From Anisus vortex (taxonomy: Eukaryota > Mollusca > Gastropoda > Planorbidae): 64,000 nucleotides of DNA. A program made the position numbers and the translations under genes. The stretch covers positions 7,643,026 through 7,707,025 of the forward strand of contig OX421499.1 in the NCBI GenBank assembly GCA_949126835.1, given 5' to 3'. Below the pieces are notes generated by a model. It worked only from the letters and a program-made list of their open reading frames with translations. It did not search any database and had not been told where the DNA came from. Position 1 is the stretch's first letter, and every line of letters starts with the position of its first letter. Below are positions 36,750 to 47,239 of the stretch, one piece after another.

Positions 36750-38890
36750 AAAGTTTTATAATTATTTCTTTTACATTTGAAAAAATGTTAATTTTAAGGA
36801 ATAATTATAAAAGAAAATATTCCGGGGAAAACAATACAGTTCAATTGGCGATCCCAATAATTCAATCGAACTGATAACAATAACATAATAATATAAGCAA
36901 TATAAATTCATCTTATCAAATGGCTTAACTACAGTCATTCAATCATTCAATTTTTAATTCAAAACAATGGACAATTAAATTGTTTATCTAAATCTTGTAT
37001 ACAAGAAAAATACATAATCATTCTTAATAGATATAATATAATACAAGTTAATAACTTCTATTACATGAACATTCCACGTTAATAAAAACCTCTCTCGTCC
37101 ATTTAATAATAAACTAATATCTTTTACCATTTGTAATTATACAACAAAAGAAAAATCACTTAATGTCTATTCAGACACGACTTATTTTTTCATAAGCAGA
37201 AAAAAAACAAACGCTCTTGATGAAAAAAATACTACTAGGCTTGACCTAATTACACAACAACACGATCATTTTCTCGACAGTATTTTTTTTTTCATGTTTG
37301 TAGGCTGGACAACATTAGACAACTGTCTGTGACGCGACACAGAAATTGAGGTCAATTCCGCCTTTCTCTCTCTCTCTCTCTCTCTCTCTCATTCTCAATT
37401 GATTTTAACAATGTTGACATCGCTATGCAAATTTACCTCATCACAGCCTAGGTCAAAAAAATATTGCTACGCGATTAAAAAGTTATCGTATTAAATGAGC
37501 ATTATTTAACAACCATAATCTCAATATGACATTCATTTATGTTATTTTGAGAACATTAAACATAGTCTGTTCACGAATTAAAATAGTTTATAGCAAAAAT
37601 CATTAAAAATATTTCAATCTTTCATTTTACCATGACCTTTCGACGTCATTATTTTCTTTTTAAAAGAGTTCACATCGTAGCATTCTATCTTTCATGCAGA
37701 CATGGATTTACTTGAAACAAATTTGGTTAATTTACTTAATTAACTATCAATCAAAGCAGATTATATTATCTTCATACAATCTTAGTACTACACAGTAAGT
37801 ACTTATTTTCTTTAGATTACATCAAAGACATTTCAAATACCATATTATTGAAGTAGAAAAGAGTTAAGCTTAGGCTACTATTAATTTTTTTCAGAGCGAA
37901 ATCAATGTAACAATTTATGTACAAAACAACTGCTGGTTTGACTGTTGTGGTATAACATTCCATTTCCAATCTTTTCAGTGGTGTACATTGCTCTTTTCCA
38001 TTTTCCATAAAGGTTTTATTCATTAGGTTCTAGGTTCTCCTGTTACTTCACAGTGTTCAGGTCTACCCAATCTTTTGCTTTTCAGTACAATTCATTCAAT
38101 CTATTTTAACTAATACAAAAAAAAAATAGATTAGTTTTACAATCTTGACATGAAATCCTTAATTAATAATACATTTGTTGAACATTGGTATGTCAACATT
38201 ATAAATTTTCAACCATGAAATTCTCAATCATTCTGGTTTGCAGTGTCAAATCAGTGGCCCATATCCTAAATTTATACAAACAAGGATACAAAGTTTTATT
38301 AGTTTCTACTTTTGGTCTGCTTTTCATGTAACAGTATCCTAAAAGTGAAAAATCATATATAATACAATTCTTGGAATTCTTTTTAGTCATAGTTCTGCCT
38401 TGCTGCAACTATTTTTACCCTTCATTATCATACATTCAATGATAATATAATAAATGAATAAATTCACATAGAAGAAATTTGCATCCTGACTCAGTGCAAT
38501 TATTTCAACAACAGTACATGATAAAATAAATTTCCATAGTACAATAAAAACATTTCTCAATACTTTAGTGATAGAAAAATTCTCTTTTCTTAAAACCATT
38601 TACATCTTTTTCAATCAAATTATCCTCTCTGCTAAATGTTTCAATTATCATTTCCAGAGATTCTCAAACATATCTTATAATCAGTCCACATTTATAATGT
38701 CCTCTGATTTAGAAACCAATTCTGCGGATAAAACTGATCTTTTTCTCTTATAGCAATTATTTTTAATGCTCAACCTAACAAGTTTGTTTAGAAATATCAC
38801 ACTATAATGATATTTACTCTAACAATACTTTTACTCATTCCTTTTTCTTCACAAGTAAGGGATTTAGTTTTAAAATAGTAAGTTTGGTAA
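36750..38890 (-). other. Non-coding interior of the LTR element
   Basis: 2.1 kb of AT-rich sequence between the stop of the Gag-like frame and the polypurine tract. It has only short open frames (about 60-70 codons) without recognisable motifs. It could be a decayed third gene or untranslated region; no envelope feature can be claimed. Confidence 0.6.
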
Positions 38891-41374
38891 CTAACTATCA
38901 GTGAATTTGTCATTCAATTCATCCTGTACTCCAGGCATAAATTTTACAATTAAGAGTAACAATGTTAACAACATCAAGCTTATTCCAATTGTTTTCAGAA
39001 GGTAAGGCTTTATCATTTTCAAATGATATAATATTTTTGCCTTTCTTTCATCACACAACAATGGCATCTGCATGTGAGCAGTGTACAATTTTTTTCTAAC
39101 AAACACAGTTATGTCAGACAAACAATTTATGTACTTATCTAGGTACTTGCTCAGCCCAAGGAGGTCCAATTCGGTCGGCCATTCCTCTTGAAGTATTTTG
39201 AGTGGTCCTTGGACAGTGGGTCCAAAGATTGGTCCATAGGCTCCTCGACTTTCCGGATGGGATTCAGTTGACATCTCCTGCTCCAGGCATAAGTTCTTTA
39301 GGACTGGATTGAAGAGTTCCGGGGCGAAGTTGGTCCCTCGATCTGTCGGTATGGATTGTGGTAACCCATAGCTTTTGATAGTTTCGGTCCAGCTCTCCGC
39401 ACTCGTTTCTTCAGTGATGCTCCTCAAATCTTCATCTGTACCGGCAACTGCAGGTTTGCATTGTTGTTTGAGCATGCTGTGGTCTATCTGTTCATAGACA
39501 TCAGTAGTAGGAGTTTCTTCCTCGTCGACAGCTTTCTCAGGTAGCTGTAGCAACTCTGGGTCTACTTTCTGCTCAGCAATCATTTCATTTTGTGATGCCT
39601 TCTTTGATTGATCATTTCCTTTCGGACAATCTTCAATCATGGAGAAAATAGTAGTATCACGTTCCACTTCTTCTTCCTCATTCTTCTCTCGTGGGAGAAT
39701 TTCTTCTTTCTTTTCCTTTTCTTGTGAGATAATTTCTTCTTTCTTTTTCTGTGGTGTCATACCATTTATGACATCACCTACAGGATAAAGTTCTTTTTCT
39801 TTTCCTGTCTCCACAATAGGACTAGGGTCTGGATTTTCCTTCACAATCAGTTCAGGTCTCACCCTCCCTTTCGCCAAATCATTTGCTAGGATAACGGATA
39901 TGCCCTCAACAGGAAGTTTTGATATTACTCCAACTGTCACATATCCTGTCACCAAGTCAGATGCTAGGTATATCCTATGTAGAGGTATTTCTTCTTTCCA
40001 TTCAAAACCTCTCAATAGGACAGTCTGTCCTGTCAATGTATTATCATTCAATGGTAATACATCTTTAAGCAGCAGTGTTAATGATGCTCCTGTGTCTCGT
40101 AATATTCTTACGGACTTCAGTGGTCCTTCCTTTTGTAAGGCCACACAACCTTCACTAATGAACGGTTGAAAACTGCACAGGGTCTCTGTGTCAATTTTAT
40201 TCTTCCCTTGACCATGACTTTCGGGTGTTGTTTCATCTTTCGATGACTTCAGACTCTTGTTCGAGTCAAAAATACTTTGGTCTACTTTTTCGTCTCTGTG
40301 GACTTGGACAATTAATCCAATAGTAGCCATTCTGTATTTATAATCAGGATATTTATCCTCATTATCTTCAGTTGTAGATTTCTCTACCTTCTGACTTTTG
40401 CTCTCAGGCAAATCCACCCTCAGTGTTTCTGGTTTAGAATAATCTTTCTTCGAATTCAGTTCGTTTGTATTTTCGCTTTCTTGGACATTCTGTATTGGTT
40501 TATGGCTAGTGCACATTACCACTTTGTTAGGTCTTTTGTCGCTTCGTATACTCCAACAGTCTTCGATGCTATGTCCTGTTCTTTTACAAAAAGTACATCG
40601 GACGTTTTTGTTGACAGGTTTCTTATTCACATCATTTTGTTTCACAAAATGCTCTTTTTCACGATGTTTTTGTGTGTTTTCTGCTTGCCGTTGTGGCCTA
40701 TTAACATTCTTTTCACCAGCTGTCCTATGACACAGTGCATACTGTTCAGCTAAATCAGCAGCCTTATGTGGGTCAGTGATATCACGCTCGGATAAATACA
40801 TTCTTATATCCGGCCTCACTTTGTTAATAAAATCCTCTAACAGAATGATATCTTTCATTTCTTTTAATGTGGAGATATTTCTGGATTTTATCCACTGATC
40901 CATTAACTTTTCTTCTGCTCTAAGGAAGTCTAAGTGTGTTTGGTAAGGGGACATTGTGTACTGACGGAACCTTTTCCGATAACTTTCCGGTATTTGGTTA
41001 TAGGCTTTAAGTACAGTGTCTTTAATGATTTCATAATCATTTAAATTCTCCTCTTTTAACAATAGAACACAATCTCTTGCCCTTCCCTGAGTAAAAGCTG
41101 TTCTCACTAATATTCCCCATTGATCTTCTGGGAACTTAAAATCTCTGCAAGAAATTTCAAAGGTCTGGAAGAAATTAGCTATTTCACTTTCTTTATCAAT
41201 GTAGGTAGGGACTAGCTTTTTCCATCTGGCCATCTCTACATCATTATGAGATTCTTTTTTAGTAGCTCCTATCTTCGCTAGCTCTATTCTTTCCTGACTT
41301 TCTCTTTGACTTTTCTTATCTTCCATCTCAAGACGTTTTTCTTCTATTTCCAAACGTTTTTTGTTCCATCTCAA
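38891..41374 (-). CDS. Gag-protease polyprotein with integrase remnants, no RT
   Basis: 827-codon open frame. In order: charged coiled-coil-like start; residues about 115-212 resembling the SCAN fold (VLKAYNQIPESYRKRFRQ, later LLEDFINKVRPDI and AADLAEQYAL); a zinc knuckle C260-x2-C263-x4-H268-x4-C273; an aspartic protease motif DTGAS at 427-431; and a Lys/Glu-rich linker. Then come integrase-core pieces (GLPQSIPTDRGTNF at 670-683, HPES at 706-709), an integrase C-terminal part (FGPTVQGPLKILQEEW) and a hydrophobic segment at about 796-812. The reverse transcriptase, RNase H and the first catalytic Asp and final Glu of integrase are missing, yet the frame stays open. SCAN-like Gag is known from Gmr1-type elements, so that lineage is likely. 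The product would pack RNA and process itself, but not copy or insert DNA. Confidence 0.85.
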   Translation of the reverse strand: MRWNKKRLEIEEKRLEMEDKKSQRESQERIELAKIGATKKESHNDVEMARWKKLVPTYIDKESEIANFFQTFEISCRDFKFPEDQWGILVRTAFTQGRARDCVLLLKEENLNDYEIIKDTVLKAYNQIPESYRKRFRQYTMSPYQTHLDFLRAEEKLMDQWIKSRNISTLKEMKDIILLEDFINKVRPDIRMYLSERDITDPHKAADLAEQYALCHRTAGEKNVNRPQRQAENTQKHREKEHFVKQNDVNKKPVNKNVRCTFCKRTGHSIEDCWSIRSDKRPNKVVMCTSHKPIQNVQESENTNELNSKKDYSKPETLRVDLPESKSQKVEKSTTEDNEDKYPDYKYRMATIGLIVQVHRDEKVDQSIFDSNKSLKSSKDETTPESHGQGKNKIDTETLCSFQPFISEGCVALQKEGPLKSVRILRDTGASLTLLLKDVLPLNDNTLTGQTVLLRGFEWKEEIPLHRIYLASDLVTGYVTVGVISKLPVEGISVILANDLAKGRVRPELIVKENPDPSPIVETGKEKELYPVGDVINGMTPQKKKEEIISQEKEKKEEILPREKNEEEEVERDTTIFSMIEDCPKGNDQSKKASQNEMIAEQKVDPELLQLPEKAVDEEETPTTDVYEQIDHSMLKQQCKPAVAGTDEDLRSITEETSAESWTETIKSYGLPQSIPTDRGTNFAPELFNPVLKNLCLEQEMSTESHPESRGAYGPIFGPTVQGPLKILQEEWPTELDLLGLSKYLDKYINCLSDITVFVRKKLYTAHMQMPLLCDERKAKILYHLKMIKPYLLKTIGISLMLLTLLLLIVKFMPGVQDELNDKFTDS

Positions 41375-41621
41375 ACCGTTTCATTTCTAGTTGAAATCGC
41401 AACTGTTCAGACATCTGACCTTCAACTTGATATCCCTCCGCGCTTGATTCTACTTTCAACTTGCCACTCGCAATCAACACATCTTTTATCTGCTGTGTCA
41501 ACACAGTCCTCGATGGTGTAGTCTCAGTAACTTCTATCTTTAAGATCTCAGCGATCTCTTTTAACTTCTTTATTGGTAAAGTTTTCAGAACTTCTTCTTC
41601 TGGATTTTCAATAAATTCCAT
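41328..41621 (-). pseudogene. True N-terminus of the Gag frame, separated by a one-base shift
   Basis: 97-codon frame starting MEFIENPEEEVLKTLPIKKL, a helical acidic/Leu-rich start that fits the N-terminus of Gag. It overlaps the 827-codon frame. The repeated charged pattern continues in the other frame if one base is discounted in the T run at 41357-41362 (A run on the coding strand). This could be a mutation, a sequencing or assembly error in a homopolymer, or a slippage site; the first two are more likely so near the Gag start. Confidence 0.75.
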
Positions 41622-41773
41622 TCTTTAGTTAAGAGATTTATAAAGTGGTAAATTTTTCCAACTTACGTTTTTCCAATCGGAAGAATAATTTCAGCGTTCT
41701 TAGGCTTGCTCAGTAGGTCACGGCTCCAACACACAACACAACACAACTTGAATATATGCTTCACTATACAACT

Positions 41774-41791
41774 ATCCCGGACGAGCCCCCA
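41774..41791 (-). promoter_or_regulatory. Primer binding site, tRNA-Pro type
   Basis: Minus strand reads TGGGGGCTCGTCCGGGAT, an 18-base match to the 3' end complement of tRNA-Pro as used by many retroelements. It starts three bases inside the 5' LTR. Confidence 0.93.
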
Positions 41792-41794
41792 AAC

Positions 41795-42420
41795 TGTTAT
41801 GGCCCTTTAGGTTGATTATTATTATTACGACTCGTTAAATCGGATTCAATGAATATAGTTGTATCTTTATTAGAAGTCTCTAGATTCTGCTAATCTGTAG
41901 CCCAAGCTAGGGGTTCTTTGACTGACAGGTCTATGCAGCAATGTAGTTATATTCGTGATAATTATCTTCATCACATTTCTCAACAATGATAGATCAAACA
42001 ACTCCAGTTGTTGAATAAACAATTTTATTTAAATTGTAGACTCAATATAAACGATCAATAAACTTTAACAACTGATGGCAACATAAGTATCAATAACATG
42101 GCATTATATGTACAAGTATGAATATAGCGACTTCACTCGACAAACTTCTGAACTGAACTAACTTTAAGGAGGTCGGGACTTTCCAAAGAAAACTATCATC
42201 GAAGATTCTACAGGGTCTTAATACGCATTTTAACCTCTTTCTCTATAATTACTACGATCCAGAATTATCCTCCAATTTCCACGGGATTTGAACGAATTAT
42301 TTTATTTAAACTGCCCTCAGGGCATAAAGGTCAAACCTTGGTCGCCTTGGACTCTGATACGCACTTGTTAAGAGGTCAATGCCTTACTACGTCATTCATT
42401 TATGACCGATATTCGTAACA
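41795..42420 (-). repeat. LTR (5' LTR of the minus-strand element)
   Basis: 626 bp, near-identical to 36111-36736. On the minus strand it should carry the element promoter. It lies immediately downstream of the gene A stop, so gene A transcripts that read on would enter it in the sense direction. Confidence 0.95.
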
Positions 42421-42464
42421 GTTTGCAAGATGTCAAAGACGATATAAGATAAACAGGATTATAA

Positions 42465-42707
42465 TCAATAACAAAGGCTCGTTATAACTGTCGGCTCATT
42501 ACTTAGTTCACGAAGAAACCTCATAAAATCGTATCTGCAATCTTCAGCGTCATTGTCTGAAGGACTCATCACGACGCAACTTTTGTACCATTTGTCTACA
42601 TCATAGTCACGATAGCCATCGTCATTGCTGTTTTGCCGCAGGAGAATTATGATGATCGGGCTCAAGTTGGGTGTAGGGTTGGCAGGTGGCGAGTACCTGA
42701 TGTTGAT
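42465..42707 (-). CDS. PEBP-like gene A, last exon
   Basis: Terminal exon of 80 codons and TGA. The acceptor is excellent (a T run, then CAATTTGCAG), and the phase is zero, matching the end of exon 47240-47385. It begins INIRYSPPANPTPNLSPIII and then ILLRQN. This lines up with the second conserved region of PEBP (Y-x-GP-x-PP-x-G-x-HRY-x-F-x-L-x-Q), but the G-x-H-R residues are replaced, so the ligand pocket is probably not functional. The rest is acidic with two Cys (KSC and EDC) and ends SLCY. There is no hydrophobic tail as in gene B. An LTR element is inserted 44 bases past the stop. Confidence 0.7.
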   Translation of the reverse strand: MNIRYSPPANPTPNLSPIIIILLRQNSNDDGYRDYDVDKWYKSCVVMSPSDNDAEDCRYDFMRFLRELSNEPTVITSLCY

Positions 42708-43034
42708 CTGCAAATTGAAAAAAAAAAATGAAACGAGAAATAAAAAAACCTGGCGAATCACGGGGGAGTTGGGGAGGGGAAGGAGGGGGGGGGGGGGTTC
42801 AGGTGTGCGCATTTTAACAGGAATGGAGCAATGCTATACCAAATGAACACCAAACACACAAATAGATGATTGACGATGAATTTTATAATAGTCTAGATAT
42901 TTAATTGATAGATAGATGGACGGATGGATAGTTAGAAAGATAAATATATGAATTATGATGAATTTTATAATCGATATGTAATTCATAGATAGATGGGTGG
43001 ATGGATAGATAGAAAAATACATAAAAACACAAAG
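42708..43034. other. Gene A intron, start: poly-G and GATA-type repeats
   Basis: Poly-G tract at about 42784-42797, then imperfect GATA/GGAT microsatellite (42900-43020). No gene. Confidence 0.6.
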
Positions 43035-43310
43035 TACAACCGCTTTACCTAACCCAAAACTAGTGTCAGGTACCCATCATGCTTCGGGAGACCAGACGTG
43101 AACTACAATTTACTGAGGTAGAGATTGCCCTCATGGTTCCCCGGACTTCAGCACTCATTAGTCGTCAATTTCGCAACCCATGTTGATGTGCATCTACCCT
43201 AGCGCCCGAAGATACTCCCGTCTAAAGCGGTTAGATCCCGCCACTAAGGCACCAACCTGCTAAGCCACTAGACTAGACAGTACCGCCAGAAGCATTGTGG
43301 TCCTACGTCG
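43035..43310 (-). mobile_element. SINE-like repeat, second family
   Basis: Shares the ACTAGTGTCAGGTACCCATC body motif with the common SINE but has a different 3' half, with tRNA-like segments (AAGCGGTTAGATCCCGCC, GCTAAGCCACTAGAC). Orientation is inferred from the body motif. Low detail. Confidence 0.45.
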
Positions 43311-43319
43311 TGTGCAGTG

Positions 43320-43750
43320 ATTTAATGGAACTTGGTTGGAAAACCCAGATGGTCATGAGCAAAACCACCTAATCCTCAAGAGCTTCGCGATGTGCGCGTC
43401 AATCCAACCCAGAGCCTTTGGGTGGACAACCTACAGAGCATTACAGTTGGGCGCGCATCGGATTTGTGCAGGACGAATCTTTTATTTTCATCCCTCGGCT
43501 GCAGCTTTTTGGGAACCTCAGACGCCGGGGACCTCGGATACGCGCGTCAGCCCGTGGTACAGTCGACTGGCATGGAACGTGCATGCCGGGTCAGTCGTAC
43601 TCACCGGGAACGCATCGACCTAGAGACGTTTTGGTTGGACAACCTACAGAGCATTTCGGATGGGCGACAAGTCTTAGCCTTCACCAGGATTCGAGCCTGG
43701 GGCCTTAGGTACACTGGCCCAGCGCGCTGCCGATAGGCCGCCGTGCTCCA
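43320..43750 (-). mobile_element. GC-rich retroposon ending in a tRNA-like head
   Basis: The right end (43680-43750) reads on the minus strand as a tRNA-like head with the B box GGCTCGAATCCTGG. The interior holds two copies of a short segment with GGACAACCTACAGAGCATT (43423 and 43637), so it is partly duplicated internally. Plus-strand open frames of about 95-114 codons follow its borders and show no domain. Confidence 0.5.
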
Positions 43751-43779
43751 TAAGAGATTTAATGATGCCCTAAACCAAT

Positions 43780-44036
43780 GGGTTGACGCATCAATAGATA
43801 GTTAGATGAACGGATGAACAGGTAGATAAGAGTGTGATACGGTAGATCAGTAAAAATATATTTCTAGATAGAAATAGAGAGAGACATATATAGAGATAGA
43901 TTGATACATAGATCAATAAAACATATTTATAGATAGAAATATAGAGAGACATATAAATAGATAGATAGATAGATAGATGCATAGATCAATGAAAGATATT
44001 TTTGGATAGAAATATAGATAGATGCATAGATCAATC
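43780..44036. repeat. (GATA)n-type microsatellite
   Basis: Imperfect GATA and GACA units with longer internal repeats such as AGAAATAGAGAGAGACATAT. Confidence 0.85.
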
Positions 44037-44040
44037 TATA

Positions 44041-44592
44041 GAGCGTTTGCAATAGGCGGAGCTTAAGTTTTTTGTGACGTCATTTGTAAATAGAAGCCAC
44101 TTGAACAAATATGGCGAAGTTGTTCTTTATCATGCCAAATTCACATACGAATTTTGGCTATCCTACTAAAAAATAAGGAGGTAAATAGTAGTAGATCATC
44201 TTACAAGTACAAGAGAAAGCCTGACATGGTATTTTTCCAACGAATTTCAACATTTTACGCCCAATTTATAGGCCTACACTTTTAATGTTTCGTAGGCTAG
44301 GCTAAGTAATGGGCTAATGGCTAAGTAGGGCAGCTATGATGCCAAGTGATAGTGTTGGTGAATATCTAGTCAATTCACTAATAGGCTCACATCGTCTATG
44401 ATCTATGTCTATGATAATAGGCCTCATACAGCTTAAGTACCCAGTTTAAATCTTAATAAGACTTAAAATACAAAACATCATTTAAAAAAAGCTCGTGCCT
44501 ATATGAAACTTTATTAATACAGCGGCCTTTGTACACCACTACACAAAGTAAACAAAAATCACGTGCCTTTTGTCACATGATTGCAAACGCCC
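44041..44592. mobile_element. DNA transposon-like MITE with GCGTTTGCAAT ends
   Basis: Inverted ends GAGCGTTTGCAAT (44041) and ATTGCAAACGCCC (ending 44592) match at 12 of 13 bases and are flanked by TATA on both sides, so the target duplication could be TA or TATA. 552 bp, no transposase. It may be a Tc1/mariner-like MITE, but the superfamily is uncertain. Confidence 0.65.
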
Positions 44593-44596
44593 TATA

Positions 44597-45238
44597 TAAT
44601 AATAGCCGAAAGAAATATGTCAGTCAGTGAGTGTATCTGTGTATCGGAACGCTTAGCGACATGGTTTTGAGAGTATAGACAGATGACGTAGTATCAAAGA
44701 CTATAATAAGAGGACCGCTTGCGCTTTTTTTAGAGCTTAAGATTCGTGTTTTCGGTGCGCAACTAATAAAAGCGTGATCTTTCGATTTTAATCATAATTT
44801 GATCTTCTATCTTCTAATATTTTACAGTCGCTCCGTCTATGAACATTTACATTTACAAATACATTATTTAAAAGTTTTAATGTACATCTTGTTATGCATA
44901 AGTAGTAAAAGTTAAATTTTTTATCCCACTCTGGGGAGTGTACGGCGTGATATCATTGTCACACCATGCTTGGAGATTCACGGTTTCTACGAATATAACA
45001 AGTAACTAATCACGGGCCCCAACACCCCCGTGAAGTTGTTTCACGTAGGGTCGTAAGGACCAATAGAAACCAACCTTTTAAAGACCCTGTGTTTTCGAGA
45101 TCATGCTTGGGCAGTCTCATCTTAAGAGTCTTTCAGTTTGGTCGCATTTTTAACTGTCATGGATTTTGCTTGTAAATATTTTATCAAGTCTATTCTATGT
45201 GGATTGTAGTGTAATCAATTTACTTATGTTTTGTGTCT
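44597..45238. other. Gene A intron with LINE/MITE fragments
   Basis: Around 44690-44850 a segment (GACTATAATAAGAGGACCGC, TTTCGATTTTAATCATAATT, TCGCTCCGTCTAT) recurs at 45705-45790 and, inverted or in part, at 58860-58900, 60830-60860 and 61300-61490. It is a dispersed repeat family, with no coding part here. Confidence 0.5.
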
Positions 45239-45625
45239 CTCCATTTAATGAGTTGAAAGTTAGGTAGTTCTCATTTAGTATCCCGCAGTACTCCAACATT
45301 TAACTAGTTGAAAGTTAGGTAGTTCTCATTTAGTATCAAGCAGTACTCAAACATTTAACTAGTTGAAAGTTAGGTAGTTCTCATTTAGTATCCAGCAGTA
45401 CTCAAAGATTTAACTAGTTGAAAGTTAGGTAGTTCTCATTTAGTATCCAGCTGTACTCAAACATTTAACTAGTCTAAAGTTAGGTAGTTCTCATTTAGTA
45501 TCCAGCAGTACTCAAACATTTAACTTGTTGAAAGTTAGGTAGTTCTCATTTAGTATCCAGCAGTACTCAAACATTTAACTAGTTGAAAGTTATATAGTTC
45601 TCATTTAGTATCCAGCTGTACTCAA
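45239..45625. repeat. 55-bp minisatellite in gene A intron
   Basis: About six to seven copies of a 55-bp unit containing AGTTAGGTAGTTCTCATTTA and CAGTACTCAAACATTTAACT, well conserved. Confidence 0.92.
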
Positions 45626-46794
45626 ACATACAAAGGATATATTTCCCCATAGATAATAACGAACCATTTATGACCCCCCGGTCGTAACAAGCTATTATTC
45701 CTTTGTTTACAACTTTCGATTTTAATCATAATTTGAGTTCTTATATTATAATATATAACAGACGCTCCTTCTATAAAGGTATTATTTAAATAAAATGTAA
45801 TGAAACGACAATTAAAAAAAAAATTACTTTTACAAATACATTATTTAAAAGTTTTTATTTACATCTAATATTCCTTTAAATTCTCCTACAACAACAGCCA
45901 GTTGGAATAAAAGTGTATAGTTTACCATTGATAAAATCATAGCGAATTACTAATCTAAACCGCGGGTCTATAATTCCGTTTGTAATAACAAATTCCCTAA
46001 CAGGAGTTTACGACTCATCAAAAAGCAGAAATATTAAAGCAAGCTGTGAATCGTATTATATTATAGTCTTTGAAAATATCTAAACAATATTAATATGTCC
46101 CTAAAGCTTACATGTGTATGTCTACACAATTTTGAGTAAGACCCCTAAATATGGCTATTTCTGATTAATTTAAAAAATAAATAGCATAGCGATTATGTTT
46201 TAATAATACGTAAATCCTGCTTTAAACAAATGTAGCCTATAGCAGATGATGTTCAATCTTAGCATTTTAAAATGGACTCTACCTAAACGTGTATGGCCGA
46301 AGATTATATATCTCTCTGTGTCTGTCTGCCTGCCTCACTCACACAAACAAACAAATGCAAAGATGCACATTTATGCAATATTAAAACAAAAATACTTTTT
46401 ATAACTCTATGCCTTTTCAAAACACTTTTAAATGTTTTTCTATATCAATTTAACAAACGTAAAACTAGGTCTATTTTCTGTAGGTCTTTATATAGTCAAT
46501 TTCAATTTTTTTCCTTCACACATTCTTTTCTCTGTAAACTTTGCCTTTAGAATTTTGTTCCGAAAATTAAAAAAAACTTAAAACATATTTAGACAGAGTA
46601 ATATAAAAATCTAGTTTTAAGTAAAATATCATTCATAAAGAGTAATATTAAAATATTCTTAACAGTAAAACAATTAGAACGTAAGCGCAATTTTAAAAAA
46701 ACATAGATAAGACACAAAGATCAAAAGATCAATAGATACATAGATATAACGTTAGATTTGACAGGCAGACAGAGTGATATATACATCTTTGTTA
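45626..46794. other. AT-rich gene A intron
   Basis: Unique AT-rich DNA apart from the repeat fragment at 45705-45790. No exon recognised. Confidence 0.5.
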
Positions 46795-46930
46795 ACAGTA
46801 CCTATTTGTTAAAAGTACCTTTTTGTTCGAGTAAACTATTTGTTGATTGTACCTATTTGTTTGATCTATCTATTTTTTTATTGTACCTATATGTTGAATG
46901 TAACTATTTGTTAATTGTACTTATATAAAT
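46795..46930. repeat. Degenerate short repeat (GTACCTATTTGTT)n
   Basis: About seven imperfect units of 18-22 bases with GTACCTATTTGTT as the core. Confidence 0.7.
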
Positions 46931-47035
46931 TTGTTACTTATCTTAATGTGACGATTGTATTTTCTTTTGTGTTTACTTTCCTTTTTTGCGTGAGTTTTAA
47001 AAGTATGTATTGATTATGTGTATGTGTGTGAGTGT

Positions 47036-47215
47036 TTTAAAAAACGTGTTTGATTGCAATAAAACTGTGCTTGTTATATATGCGTGTTCGTGTGTGAGTG
47101 ACTGTGTGTGTGTTTTAAAAACGTGTTTGATTGCAATAAAACTGTGCTTGTTATGTACGCGTGTTCGTGTGTGAGTGACTCTGCGTGTGCGCGTGTGTGA
47201 ACGTGTGCGCGCGCT
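47036..47215. repeat. Two copies of a 78-bp unit plus GT-rich tract
   Basis: The unit GTTTTAAAAACGTGTTTGAT to GCGTGTTCGTGTGTGAGTGA occurs twice, followed by an alternating GT/GC tract that could adopt Z-DNA. It ends 24 bases from a coding exon. Confidence 0.8.
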
Positions 47216-47239
47216 ATCTCACAGTTTTAAACCATTTAC

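Larger units (their letters stand above)
36111..42420 (-). mobile_element. LTR retrotransposon (Metaviridae-like), pol-deleted, recent insertion
   Basis: 6.3-kb element with two 626-bp LTRs that appear to differ at one base (T/A at about 36381 against 42065). It has TG...CA termini, a tRNA-Pro primer site, a polypurine tract, and a 4-bp target duplication GTTT (36107-36110 and 42421-42424). All signals agree on minus orientation. It encodes Gag, a protease motif and integrase fragments, but no reverse transcriptase or RNase H, so it must be non-autonomous. Near-identical LTRs imply recent movement, probably with enzymes from a full-length relative. It sits 44 bases past the gene A stop codon, in the same orientation. 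Confidence 0.92.

Noticed and set aside
38891..39100. Envelope gene in the LTR element, from the hydrophobic C-terminus
   Set aside because: A single hydrophobic segment with no signal peptide, cleavage site or Cys pattern; not enough for an envelope call.
26676..42707. Genes A and B as one long gene with two PEBP domains
   Set aside because: The last exon of gene A ends in a stop, and no donor in it leaves the phase needed by 26676-26796. I cannot exclude a skipped-exon isoform.
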